From an uncultured beta proteobacterium (lineage in GTDB: Bacteria > Pseudomonadota > Gammaproteobacteria > Burkholderiales > SG8-41): a stretch of DNA of 37,377 bases. Under the pieces are notes generated by a model. That model was not told the DNA's origin and did not search any database. It was given only the letters and a program-made list of their open reading frames with translations. Below are positions 24,419 through 32,755 of this stretch, piece after piece (the first letter of the stretch is position 1; every line of letters begins with the position of its first letter). Both the position numbers and the translations under genes were made by a program. The stretch spans positions 1-37,377 of the forward strand of contig CAISJL010000061.1 of the NCBI GenBank assembly GCA_903885665.1, in the 5' to 3' direction.

Positions 24419-25627
24419 TTGAATACAGCTAGAGTCTTGCCAAGTGCTTGGATTGTAGTGGCCGTGGCCACTTATGCGCAGATGATGATTGCGATGTCGA
24501 ATATTTTATTGCCGATCATTGCGCCTAAGCTAGCTGAGTCGCTTGGCGTCAGTCCGGTCCTCATTGGCTATCAAGTCAGTTTGACTTTTGGCGTGGCTAC
24601 TTTGGCGACTTTGTTAGCTGGAAATGCGGTATTGCGCTATGGTGCGGCAAGAACGACTCAGTTTTCACTGTTGTGCTGTGGTATTGGTATGGCTTTGTTT
24701 GGTGTGCCTAGCTTGTGGGCGATTGCAGTCGGTTCTTCTTTTATCGGGGTTGGTATGGGCGTAATTAACTCTGCTGCCGCACATTTGTTAGTCGCCTATA
24801 CCACACCCGAACGTCGTAATATTATGTTTTCAATTAAACAAACTGGTGTGCCTGTTGGTGGAGTGCTCACTGGCCTGACCGCTCCTACGATTGCTGTGCG
24901 CTATGGTTTTGGCTGGTCTTTGGTGATGGTGATTGTCTTAATTTTGATATTAATGGTATTTATCCAACGCTATCGTGAGTTGTGGGATCAGGACAGGGGT
25001 ACGGAAAAAGCCGCTAAAACTGCGCCGTTTGGAGGTGTGCCTATGGTGTGGCAACAACCCGATTTGCGCTGGGTTTCTATGGTGGCAATGATTTTCTCGG
25101 GTATTCAGCGTTGTGTGCTGAGCTTTACTGTGGTTTATCTTGTTGCTGAGGGAGGCTTTAGTTTGGTTCAGGGGGGAGTGATGTTATCTGTTGTGCAAGT
25201 AGGGGGCTCTTTGTCGCGGATTAGTTGGGGTTGGCTTGCCGATCGTTTGCAAAGCAGTTTGTTGGTGTTGTTCATCATTTGTTTGATTACTATTGTCTCG
25301 ACTTTAGGCTTAGTCTTTTTTGCCAATACTTGGCATCCCTTGGTGGTGTATGTTTTGTTTTTTATTTTGGGTGCGAGTACGGTGGGTTGGAATGGTGTAT
25401 TTCATGCGGAAGCTGCGCGCCTGAGTCCGCCTGGTATGGCGAGTGTAGTAGCAGCTGGTACTACGTTTTTTGTGTTCGGTGGTGTGCTAATTGGACCTGC
25501 AGCATTTTCGATGGCCTATGGCGTTATCGGCAGTTATAGTCAGACCTTTCAGTTAGTCACATTATCTGCAGTGATTTCATTGGGTTTTTTAATTTTAGCG
25601 CAACGCGCATCTAGAGTAAGGCAATAA
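24419..25627 (+). CDS. MFS transporter, first of three tandem paralogues
   Basis: 402 aa with about 12 membrane helices, a secondary transporter of the major facilitator superfamily. Landmarks shared with the next two genes are SNILLPIIAPKLAESLGV in helix 1 and its loop, SIKQTGVP (138-145), SRISWGWLADRL in the mid-protein motif A, and GWNGVFHAEAARLSPPG late. The start is TTG at 24419 with no clear ribosome-binding site, chosen because helix 1 begins by residue 11. Substrate unknown; its position opposite the UbiD operon suggests import or export of related acids. Confidence 0.9.
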   Translation: MNTARVLPSAWIVVAVATYAQMMIAMSNILLPIIAPKLAESLGVSPVLIGYQVSLTFGVATLATLLAGNAVLRYGAARTTQFSLLCCGIGMALFGVPSLWAIAVGSSFIGVGMGVINSAAAHLLVAYTTPERRNIMFSIKQTGVPVGGVLTGLTAPTIAVRYGFGWSLVMVIVLILILMVFIQRYRELWDQDRGTEKAAKTAPFGGVPMVWQQPDLRWVSMVAMIFSGIQRCVLSFTVVYLVAEGGFSLVQGGVMLSVVQVGGSLSRISWGWLADRLQSSLLVLFIICLITIVSTLGLVFFANTWHPLVVYVLFFILGASTVGWNGVFHAEAARLSPPGMASVVAAGTTFFVFGGVLIGPAAFSMAYGVIGSYSQTFQLVTLSAVISLGFLILAQRASRVRQ

Positions 25628-26872
25628 GTGTCCGTGAAGGATAGCGAATCAAACGGCATGTTGCCGCAAGTCTCTATTGTATTAGTGGTGCTGGTGAGCA
25701 CCGCAACTCAAGTCGCCTCGGCGATGGGCATTGCCATTTTTCCAGTCATTGCACCGCAACTTGCCCTGATGCTCGGGGTGGATGCATCTTACGTGGGTTA
25801 TCAAATCTCTATGGTATTTGGTGCCGCCATGCTTGCTTCGTGTGTTGTTGGGCCTGTGGTGTTGCGGTGGGGTGCTTGTCGGGCGATGCAATGGTCGATG
25901 TGGTTGGCAGCTACTGGTTTGTTGGCGGCGTTAAGCGGGCAACTGTGGTTGATGCCTATAGCTGCAATGGGTATCGGTGCGAGTAATGCCTTGGCTGCCG
26001 GCGGCGCATCGCATTTATTGTTCCGCTTTAGTCAAGCGCGAAATCGTAATTTAATTTATTCCATCAAACAAACCGGTGTGCCGCTGGGCTGGGCAACGGC
26101 TGCTTTGTTCGCACCAATTTTAACGGTGCAATATGGATGGCGTATGCCTATGTTGATAGTATTTTGTTATGCCATTTTTGGAGGGGCGTTATTAGGACGT
26201 TGGTGTACGATTTGGGATGATGATCGAAATCCGCAAGCGGCGCAAAAAACGAATCTGCTCTCGGGAATTGTGTTGCTATGGCATTACCCGATCTTGCGCT
26301 ATCTGGGTATTGCATCCTTATTTTTTTCATTTGCACAGTCTTGTTTAGGCACATTTACCGTTAACTTATTAGTGCAAGAGGCAGATTACTCCTTGGTTGC
26401 GGCGGGCTTGATGTTGTCGGTGATACAAATCTCTGGCGTCTCGGGGCGTGTGATTTGGGGTCTGATTGCGGATCGGCTAGGTAGTGCGATGGGTTTATTG
26501 GTTGTTGGTAGTGTATTGATGGCAGTCGGATGTTTAGTGAGCTTCAGTTTGTCTGGTCATTGGCCGCAGCCACTACTGGTTATTTTTTATATGCTGTTTG
26601 GGATGGTGGCTTATGGTTGGAATGGTATTTTGCATGCGCAGATTGCGCGTTACAGTCCGACTGGTATGGTGAGTGTTGCTACCGGCGGAATGATGGCTTG
26701 GGTCTTTGGTGGAATTTTAATTGGTCCGGCATTGTTTGCGTTTTCGTATCGATGGCTAGGACGCTATACATGGACTTATGGTTTATTGGCCATCATCGCG
26801 CTCACTGGTGCGTTGTTTGCTGGGATGGCGTTTTATCAAGAGCGTAAACTTCATCAAGTTGCAGTATCTTGA
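25628..26872 (+). CDS. MFS transporter, second of three tandem paralogues
   Basis: 414 aa, about 12 membrane helices. GTG start directly after the preceding stop codon, with AAGG 6 nt upstream. It aligns with its neighbours at IAIFPVIAPQLALMLGVD, SIKQTGVP (145-152), SGRVIWGLIADRLG and YGWNGILHAQIARYSP. The level of divergence between the three copies suggests old duplication and possibly distinct substrates. Confidence 0.92.
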   Translation: MSVKDSESNGMLPQVSIVLVVLVSTATQVASAMGIAIFPVIAPQLALMLGVDASYVGYQISMVFGAAMLASCVVGPVVLRWGACRAMQWSMWLAATGLLAALSGQLWLMPIAAMGIGASNALAAGGASHLLFRFSQARNRNLIYSIKQTGVPLGWATAALFAPILTVQYGWRMPMLIVFCYAIFGGALLGRWCTIWDDDRNPQAAQKTNLLSGIVLLWHYPILRYLGIASLFFSFAQSCLGTFTVNLLVQEADYSLVAAGLMLSVIQISGVSGRVIWGLIADRLGSAMGLLVVGSVLMAVGCLVSFSLSGHWPQPLLVIFYMLFGMVAYGWNGILHAQIARYSPTGMVSVATGGMMAWVFGGILIGPALFAFSYRWLGRYTWTYGLLAIIALTGALFAGMAFYQERKLHQVAVS

Positions 26873-28110
26873 CTAGTGCGCTGATTTCTATGGATCGTCG
26901 AGTTATTGCTGTTGTTGCAGCGACTACTGCTGCGCAGGTTGCAGGCGCCATGGGGTCTGCAGTATTTCCGGTGATTGCCCCTAAGCTAGCGCAGTCCTTG
27001 TCGATTGATCCGTCTTGGATTGGTTTTCAAATGAGCTTGATATATGGATCAGCCATGGTAGGTTCTGTGTTATTTGCTAATTTAGTGCCGCGTTATGGTG
27101 GATGTCGAACGACACAGATTGGTTTGAGTTTTTGTGTTTTAGGATTGTTGCTGGGTATGCAGGGTAGTGTAGCAGCCTTGGTGCTGACTTCGGTTTTCAT
27201 TGGTATTGGTATGAGTATTAATTTGCCGGCTGCAGGGCATTTGTTGTTTCGATTTAGTCCGCCTGAGCGCCGCAACTTTATTTTTTCCTTTAAACAAACC
27301 GGTGTACCTTTTGCTTGGGCCTTGATGGCTGTGATTGCTCCCAGTATTACTTTGCAATGGGGGTGGCGCTGGGCTTTAGGTTTGGTATTGCTCTCAGCTG
27401 TTGTAACGGTAATTGCGATGCAGTCTGCGCGAGAGCAATGGGATGATGATCGTTTGCATCACACAAGTCCACGCGGCAATTTATTTGAGGGCTTGGGTTT
27501 GGTGTGGCGTATTCCCAGTTTGCGATGGTTAGGTATTGCTTCTTTTTTCTTGGCTTTTATACAGCTGTGTGTGGGAACGTTTACAGTGATTATGTTGGTT
27601 ACTGAAGGCGATTACAGTTTGGTCCAAGCTGGACTAATGTTGTCGGTTGCGCAAATGGCCGGGGTATTTGGACGTTTGTTTTGGGGGTGGTTAGCAGATC
27701 GGGTTGGTGATTGTGCGCAAGTGTTGCAGTGGTTGACTTCAGTGATGTTGGTATGTTGTGTGGTGATTGGCTTTTTGCGGCCAGGTTGGCCAGTATGGTT
27801 GTTAGCGATATTGTTTTCTGTGATAGGTGCTACTGCCGTGGGTTGGAATGGTTTGTATACCGCGGAAGTTGCTAAGCGGAGTCCGTCCGGTAAGATTAGT
27901 ATTGCCACTGGTGGGGCAATGGTGTGGAATTTTGCGGGCATACTTGCTGGCCCAACAACATTTACCTTGGTCTATGCGTTAACGGGTAGTTATGCCCATA
28001 CCTTTGGTTGTTTAAGCGTTGTGGTGTTAGCAATTTTTGTTGCCTTATCGGCAAGCAAGCGACATGCCGAGACGACAATAAGGACGCACGCGGTGGATCA
28101 TCATGGTTGA
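26869..28110 (+). CDS. MFS transporter, third of three tandem paralogues
   Basis: 413 aa, about 12 membrane helices. The TTG at 26869 overlaps the preceding stop in TTGA; ATG at 26890 (codon 8) is equally possible because neither has a good ribosome-binding site. It shares SAVFPVIAPKLAQSLSID, SFKQTGVP (140-147), FGRLFWGWLADRVG and GWNGLYTAEVAKRSPSG with the other two. Its end overlaps the TauE/SafE gene by 8 nt, so four transport genes seem to form one transcript. Confidence 0.92.
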   Translation: MTSALISMDRRVIAVVAATTAAQVAGAMGSAVFPVIAPKLAQSLSIDPSWIGFQMSLIYGSAMVGSVLFANLVPRYGGCRTTQIGLSFCVLGLLLGMQGSVAALVLTSVFIGIGMSINLPAAGHLLFRFSPPERRNFIFSFKQTGVPFAWALMAVIAPSITLQWGWRWALGLVLLSAVVTVIAMQSAREQWDDDRLHHTSPRGNLFEGLGLVWRIPSLRWLGIASFFLAFIQLCVGTFTVIMLVTEGDYSLVQAGLMLSVAQMAGVFGRLFWGWLADRVGDCAQVLQWLTSVMLVCCVVIGFLRPGWPVWLLAILFSVIGATAVGWNGLYTAEVAKRSPSGKISIATGGAMVWNFAGILAGPTTFTLVYALTGSYAHTFGCLSVVVLAIFVALSASKRHAETTIRTHAVDHHG

Positions 28111-28846
28111 ATTGAGCGCCCCTGAGTTGTTATGGGTAGCGAGTGTTTTTTTATTCGCGTTTATTATTCGCGGCATGTCGGGTTTTGGTGCGGGGATGAT
28201 TGCAGTGCCATTACTCGCTTTGGTAATACCGGTGCAACGTGCAGTCCCTTTATGTAGCTTATTAGTATTTGTATTGTTTGTGATGTTAGTGATTCGCGAT
28301 TGGCGTGAAGTGGTTTGGAATGAGTTGCGTTTGTTGGCGCCACCGACAATTGTGGGCGCCTTATTTGGGTTATGGTTGTTTTCGGTCCTAGATAATCGAA
28401 TACTCGTGATGATGTTGGGAACGTTTTTGGTGGCCTATGCAGTTTATATGTTGGTGGTGAATTTGTTGCGTATGGCCCAGCTGCATTGCTCCCAGCGCTG
28501 GGCGATTCCTGTGGGATTTTTAGGTAGTTTTTTTGATACTTTGTTTGGTGGTGGTGGCGGCACTCTGGTGGTGATTTACATTAATGCCAGAGGGGTCAGT
28601 CGTACCGGTTTTCGTGCAACCTTGGCTGCGCTATGGTTTACCGAGATGATTGCGCGAATCGGTGGCTATGCTTGGTCCGGTTATTATGATCGTCAAACAC
28701 TAACAATGTTTGTCGTGTTGTTGCCGCTGATGGCAGTTGGCACGTTGATCGGTGAGCGACTGGGTAATCGCGTGAGTGCAGAAATTTTTAATAGGTTACT
28801 AGCGTTAATGCTACTGGCGAGCGGGGTGAGTTTGCTCTGTAAGTGA
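28103..28846 (+). CDS. TauE/SafE-family membrane permease
   Basis: 247 aa, about seven to eight membrane helices. The family pattern is visible: IIRGMSGFGAGMIAVPLLAL in the first repeat and GFLGSFFDTLFGGGGGTLVVIYI in the second. Members move sulfite, sulfoacetate or other organic anions. The ATG follows GGTGGA and overlaps the MFS stop codon. With an ABC importer of the TauABC type nearby on the other strand, sulfonate transport is possible but unproven. Confidence 0.92.
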   Translation: MVELSAPELLWVASVFLFAFIIRGMSGFGAGMIAVPLLALVIPVQRAVPLCSLLVFVLFVMLVIRDWREVVWNELRLLAPPTIVGALFGLWLFSVLDNRILVMMLGTFLVAYAVYMLVVNLLRMAQLHCSQRWAIPVGFLGSFFDTLFGGGGGTLVVIYINARGVSRTGFRATLAALWFTEMIARIGGYAWSGYYDRQTLTMFVVLLPLMAVGTLIGERLGNRVSAEIFNRLLALMLLASGVSLLCK

Positions 28847-28854
28847 AGCTGGGT

Positions 28855-28995
28855 CTATCGCATAAATAGAATCACTGGAAATACGGCTATTGCAAGCGCT
28901 AATACTAACCACTCTAGACGATGCCGTTTAAGCCAACCAGTAAAATGTAAAATAATCACAGTGATCGCTATAACATAGAATGCGTAGAAGATCAT
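28855..28995 (-). CDS. Small two-helix membrane protein, 46 aa
   Basis: An open frame starting with ATG, preceded by AAGGA at 7-nt spacing on the minus strand. The product has two hydrophobic stretches, about 2-20 (FYAFYVIAITVIILHFTG) and 29-45 (WLVLALAIAVFPVILFM), joined by a basic turn LKRHRLE: a membrane hairpin. The good ribosome-binding site and the two clean helices support a real gene. It converges on the TauE/SafE gene, their stops 8 nt apart. Function unknown. The remaining sequence to the carbonic anhydrase gene (28996-29179) shows only an AT-rich inverted repeat, AAACCAAAA at 29116 with TTTTGGTTT at 29148. Confidence 0.65.
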   Translation of the reverse strand: MIFYAFYVIAITVIILHFTGWLKRHRLEWLVLALAIAVFPVILFMR

Positions 28996-29179
28996 GAGTC
29001 TATCCTTAGCAAGGGCTGGTGGGCCAAATGTTGCGAGGGGGTGTCTTTACATCTTGTTGTTTTATCATAACAATGCTTTGGATTGCGAATAATATATTAA
29101 AGTCTTGATAAAAATAAACCAAAATCTTTCAAAAACATTGCAACCGCTTTTGGTTTGAACGTGTTTTATACCTTCTGGT

Positions 29180-29704
29180 TTACGTTTCGTCTGCTTGTAG
29201 CTCGTCACGATAACGTTTGAAGTTCTTGACGTAATGATCAGCAGTGCTGTTGATACGTTCAATTTGCTCGGGCGTGAGCTGCCGAACCACCTTGCCAGGT
29301 GATCCCATAACCAATGAGCCATCGGGAATCACTTTGCCCTCGGCGATAAGAGCGCCGGCGCCGATCAAGCAGTTTTTCCCAATTTTGGCGCCATTTAAGA
29401 TCACTGCTTGTATGCCGATTAAGCTGCCTTCGCCTATGGTGCATCCATGTAACATGGCCATGTGGCCGACGCTAACATTTTTTTCGAGCACTAACGGAAA
29501 ACCAGCGTCTGCATGCAGCACAGCACCATCTTGAATTTGCGAGTTCTCTCCGATCGTCAGTGTGGTGCTGTCGCCACGTAACACGCAGTTCCACCAAATG
29601 CTGACATTATTCTCTAAGGTTACACTGCCGATGACCGTGGCATTAGGGGCAATCCAGTAATCGCCTTTGCAGACGACGCGTCGTTCACCGAGTGAATATT
29701 TCAT
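29180..29704 (-). CDS. Gamma-class carbonic anhydrase family protein (YrdA-like)
   Basis: 174 aa left-handed beta-helix protein built from hexapeptide repeats (for example [28 protein letters not shown]). The three histidines that bind zinc in this family are present at 64, 81 and 86 ([15 protein letters not shown]). The length fits YrdA/CaiE-type homologues, of which few have proven carbonic anhydrase activity. It follows the gamma-glutamyltransferase gene by 33 nt in the same direction. No ribosome-binding site is obvious. Confidence 0.94.
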   Translation of the reverse strand: MKYSLGERRVVCKGDYWIAPNATVIGSVTLENNVSIWWNCVLRGDSTTLTIGENSQIQDGAVLHADAGFPLVLEKNVSVGHMAMLHGCTIGEGSLIGIQAVILNGAKIGKNCLIGAGALIAEGKVIPDGSLVMGSPGKVVRQLTPEQIERINSTADHYVKNFKRYRDELQADET

Positions 29705-29737
29705 AATTGAGATCTATGTTCCGGGTATTGTGATTGA

Positions 29738-31327
29738 TTAAAAACCGACTGCTTGGCCGTCGGTGCGGCGCTCAGAGGCTGCAAAGTAGCCATGCGACAT
29801 TTTGTAGATGAGTTGGGCCCGGCCAAAGTCGGTAGACCAGCGGTCAGCGATTGGCATATCGTGACCGCGGGCGCGTAATTCGCTGACGGTAGCGGGGTCA
29901 ACACCTTGTTCAATGCCCACCTTGAGGCCACTATCGATGCGCCAACGGGGGGCATCTGCGGCAGCTTGTGGGTTTTGTTGGTAATCGACCATGCGTGAGA
30001 GCACCTGCATGTGTCCTTGCGCTTGCATCGAGCCGCCCATCACGCCAAAACTCATTAATGGTTGGTCTTTGTGAGTGACAAAGCCTGGAATAATGGTGTG
30101 GAACGGACGTTTGCGCGGTGCCACGATGTTGGCATGGCCGGGTTTTAGACTAAACCCAAAGCCGCGATTTTGGAGGCTAATGCCGGTACCTGGAACCACA
30201 ACCCCAGAGCCGAAGCCGGCAAAATTGGATTGAATATACGAGACCATCATGCCGGAGGCATCAGCTGCCGTTAAATACACAGTGCCACCGCGGCTGGGGT
30301 CGCCGTGGGTAGGTGCTAGAGCGCGTTTCATGTTAATGAGTTTGGCACGCTCTTTGAGATAGGCTTTGTCTAGCATTTGTGCCGGAGTCACGCGCATGGA
30401 TGCGGGGTCAGCGACATACTCGTTGATGTCGGCAAAGGCTAATTTCATCGCCTCAATTTGCAGGTGCATGCTATCGGGTGAGTCAACCGGTAATGCTTTG
30501 AGATCAAAGTTCTCGAGAATACCTAAAGCGATCAGTGCAGCAATACCTTGGCCATTGGGAGGTATTTCATGCAGGGTGTAGCCACGGTAGTCGAGGCCTA
30601 TGGGCTCTACCCAATCGAGGGTGTGCGAGGCGAGATCATCTAAGGTCATAGCCCCGCCATGTTGCTTAGACCAGTTGACGATTTTTTCTGCGAGCTCTCC
30701 CCGATAGAAGGCCTCACCTTTGGTCTCTGCAATGCGTTTTAAGGTGTAGGCTTGGTCAGGGTTGGTAAAGAATTCGCCTGCGTGAGGTGCTCTGCCTTTA
30801 GGCATAAAGGTCTGGGCAAAGCCAGGTTGGTCTTTTAATTCAGGTACTTGGTTAGCCCATAGTCGGGAAATGGTTGGGCTGACCATAAAGCCATTGCTGG
30901 CGTAGTCAATAGCGGGTTCGAACAAGTCTGCAAATGGGAGTTTGCCAAACTGACTGGACATCTCGACCCATGCAGAAACACAGCCAGGTACGGTGACTGC
31001 ATCGCAACCCCGTTGCGGCATTGCGCTCAATCCCTTGAAGCGCTCAGGCGTCCAGGCTGCTGGTGAGCGTCCCGAGGCGTTTAGACCGTGGAGTTTTTTA
31101 CCATCCCAGAGAATACAAAATGCATCGCTGCCAATGCCGTTACTGGTGGGCTCTAGAACGGTTAAGGCAATGGCGGTGGCGAGGGTTGCGTCAACAGCGT
31201 TGCCACCTTTTAACAACATTCTCAGACCGGCTTGGGCGGCTAGCGGTTGTGAAGTAGCCACTGCATTACGCGCCAAAACGGGCATGCGCTGGGAGGTGTA
31301 GGGAAAGTCAAAATGTAATTCGGTCAT
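29738..31327 (-). CDS. Gamma-glutamyltransferase family Ntn-hydrolase
   Basis: 529 aa. The family transfers or hydrolyses gamma-glutamyl groups after cleaving itself at a Thr; here Thr349 in SRGGTVYLTAAD is the expected nucleophile. Other landmarks are GGNAVDATLATAIALTVLEP, NGIGSDAF, HEIPPNGQG and FGSGVVVPGTGISLQNRG. It lacks a signal peptide, unlike periplasmic Ggt, so it is probably cytoplasmic and may act on something other than glutathione (acylases and amidohydrolases occur in this family). GGA lies just before the ATG. Co-directional with the carbonic anhydrase homologue. Confidence 0.92.
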   Translation of the reverse strand: MTELHFDFPYTSQRMPVLARNAVATSQPLAAQAGLRMLLKGGNAVDATLATAIALTVLEPTSNGIGSDAFCILWDGKKLHGLNASGRSPAAWTPERFKGLSAMPQRGCDAVTVPGCVSAWVEMSSQFGKLPFADLFEPAIDYASNGFMVSPTISRLWANQVPELKDQPGFAQTFMPKGRAPHAGEFFTNPDQAYTLKRIAETKGEAFYRGELAEKIVNWSKQHGGAMTLDDLASHTLDWVEPIGLDYRGYTLHEIPPNGQGIAALIALGILENFDLKALPVDSPDSMHLQIEAMKLAFADINEYVADPASMRVTPAQMLDKAYLKERAKLINMKRALAPTHGDPSRGGTVYLTAADASGMMVSYIQSNFAGFGSGVVVPGTGISLQNRGFGFSLKPGHANIVAPRKRPFHTIIPGFVTHKDQPLMSFGVMGGSMQAQGHMQVLSRMVDYQQNPQAAADAPRWRIDSGLKVGIEQGVDPATVSELRARGHDMPIADRWSTDFGRAQLIYKMSHGYFAASERRTDGQAVGF

Positions 31328-31756
31328 TTGGGGTCCAGTCGTTAGTGGCTTGAATGTGCTGAGTTTTATTGAGAAGTTTTTATTTATCAGGTAGTTAAAT
31401 ATTTTTTGTGCAGTCCAATGGTGCGGTGCTAATTAGTAAATTGAAGGCCTTGAGCCAGTTGTAGTGCATGTTATAGCGCATGCCGTCATCAAATGCCTAG
31501 TCAGATGGAGGAATGGGTATTTTAACTCACACAATTGCTCAGTGAGTCGACGCCTAAAATTTGTGTGATTTGTGTGATTTTTTTGATGTAGGTATGACAT
31601 GGGTGTGCCTTATAGGACTGAATAAATTGCGGAGTTTTAGACCGCTAGTCACTAGGCGGTGTACACTGCGCGCTCAACAACTAACGCAGTGACTGTTGTG
31701 TGTGGTAGAGAAAACGAACCTGTATGAACTTGTAACCCAATTTAGTGGATAATTAT
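31328..31756. other. 429-nt divergent spacer with palindrome and short repeats
   Basis: No gene was found. Between the gamma-glutamyltransferase (-) and Bug (+) starts it should hold both promoters. Visible are a direct repeat near 31558-31580 (TTGTGTGAT twice) and an inverted repeat at 31641-31660. No sure -35/-10 pair was identified. Confidence 0.6.
31641..31660. promoter_or_regulatory. Inverted repeat upstream of the second Bug gene, possible operator
   Basis: ACCGCTAGTCACTAGGCGGT: outer arms ACCGC/GCGGT pair fully, with CTAG on both sides of the centre. It lies about 97 nt before the Bug start. An LysR- or GntR-type operator or an mRNA hairpin are both possible; no regulator gene is adjacent. 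Confidence 0.4.
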
Positions 31757-32755
31757 ATGATTAAAATCAAATACTTAAAATACTTCCCCCGAGTAATTAC
31801 TGGCCTGATGTGTGGCACTTTACTGGGTGCCAGTGGATTGTTTGCGCAAGATGTTACGAATTATCCGAATCGACCTATTCGCTACATTGTGGGTTATACC
31901 CCGGGCGGCACGGCTGATATGTTAGCGCGTGCGGTTGGGCAGAAGATGGCTGTGGCTTGGGGGCAACAAGTGATGGTGGAAAACCGTCCGGGTGCTGGTA
32001 CTAATATTGGAACTGAATTGGGGGCGCGAGCAGCACCCGACGGCTACACCTTGTTTATGCCTACGGTCGCTAATGTCATTAATCCAACGCTCTACCCAAA
32101 ATTAGGTTATGACATGCTAAAAGATTTTGCCTACGTCACTAATTTTGCCAATGTGCCAGGTCTAGTAGTGGTTCATCCTTCGCTACCCGCGAAGAACATT
32201 AAAGAGCTGATTGCGATTGCTAAGGTGCGCCCTGATGCTCTACGTCATGGTTCGACGGGTGTGGGTAGTCCGCATCACTTGGCTGGAGAGATATTTAAGA
32301 CCATGGCTGGGGTGAAAATGATTCATATCCCGTATAAAGGCGCCACTCCGGCTATCGCCGATATTATGGCCGGCAATATTGAAATCTATTTTGGTGCGAT
32401 GGTCACTACATTACCACCGGCTCGTAGTGGACGGTTGCGCGCCATTGCTGTGACTAGCCTCAAGCGAGTGGCTGCCGCAAAAGAAATCCCTACAATGGAT
32501 GAGCAGGGTTTAAAAGGGTATGAGACAGGCTCGTGGTTTGGGATGGCAGTGCCCACTAATACCCCGAAAGAGATTATTTTGAAATTAAATGCTGAAGCAA
32601 CTCGTGCCTTAAAAGCGCCCGATCTGCGCGATCGAATGGTTGCTGAGGGTGCAGAGTTTGTGGGCGATTCGCCAGAACAATTTACTGCTTATATTAAGTC
32701 TGAATTGTTGAAGTGGGGTCGTGCTGTAAAAATCTCAGGCGCGAGAGTCGAATGA
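31757..32755 (+). CDS. Bug/TctC-family periplasmic solute-binding protein (second copy)
   Basis: 332 aa from the ATG at 31757; a GTG at 31745 would add four residues. A signal peptide ends near GLFA before QDVTNYPNRP. Family landmarks are NRPIRYIVGYTPGGTADMLA, VENRPGAGTNIG, RAAPDGYTLFM, HIPYKGATPA and a C-terminal AEGAEFVGDSPEQF. It is only distantly similar to the copy at 22829-23833, so its ligand probably differs. No TctA/TctB genes accompany it. Its stop overlaps the next start (ATGA), which links it to an unknown protein. Confidence 0.95.
   Translation: MIKIKYLKYFPRVITGLMCGTLLGASGLFAQDVTNYPNRPIRYIVGYTPGGTADMLARAVGQKMAVAWGQQVMVENRPGAGTNIGTELGARAAPDGYTLFMPTVANVINPTLYPKLGYDMLKDFAYVTNFANVPGLVVVHPSLPAKNIKELIAIAKVRPDALRHGSTGVGSPHHLAGEIFKTMAGVKMIHIPYKGATPAIADIMAGNIEIYFGAMVTTLPPARSGRLRAIAVTSLKRVAAAKEIPTMDEQGLKGYETGSWFGMAVPTNTPKEIILKLNAEATRALKAPDLRDRMVAEGAEFVGDSPEQFTAYIKSELLKWGRAVKISGARVE

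Noticed and set aside
29116-29156. Intrinsic terminator after the carbonic anhydrase gene
   Set aside because: AAACCAAAA/TTTTGGTTT has only two G-C pairs and a 23-nt loop, and no T-run follows on the minus strand.
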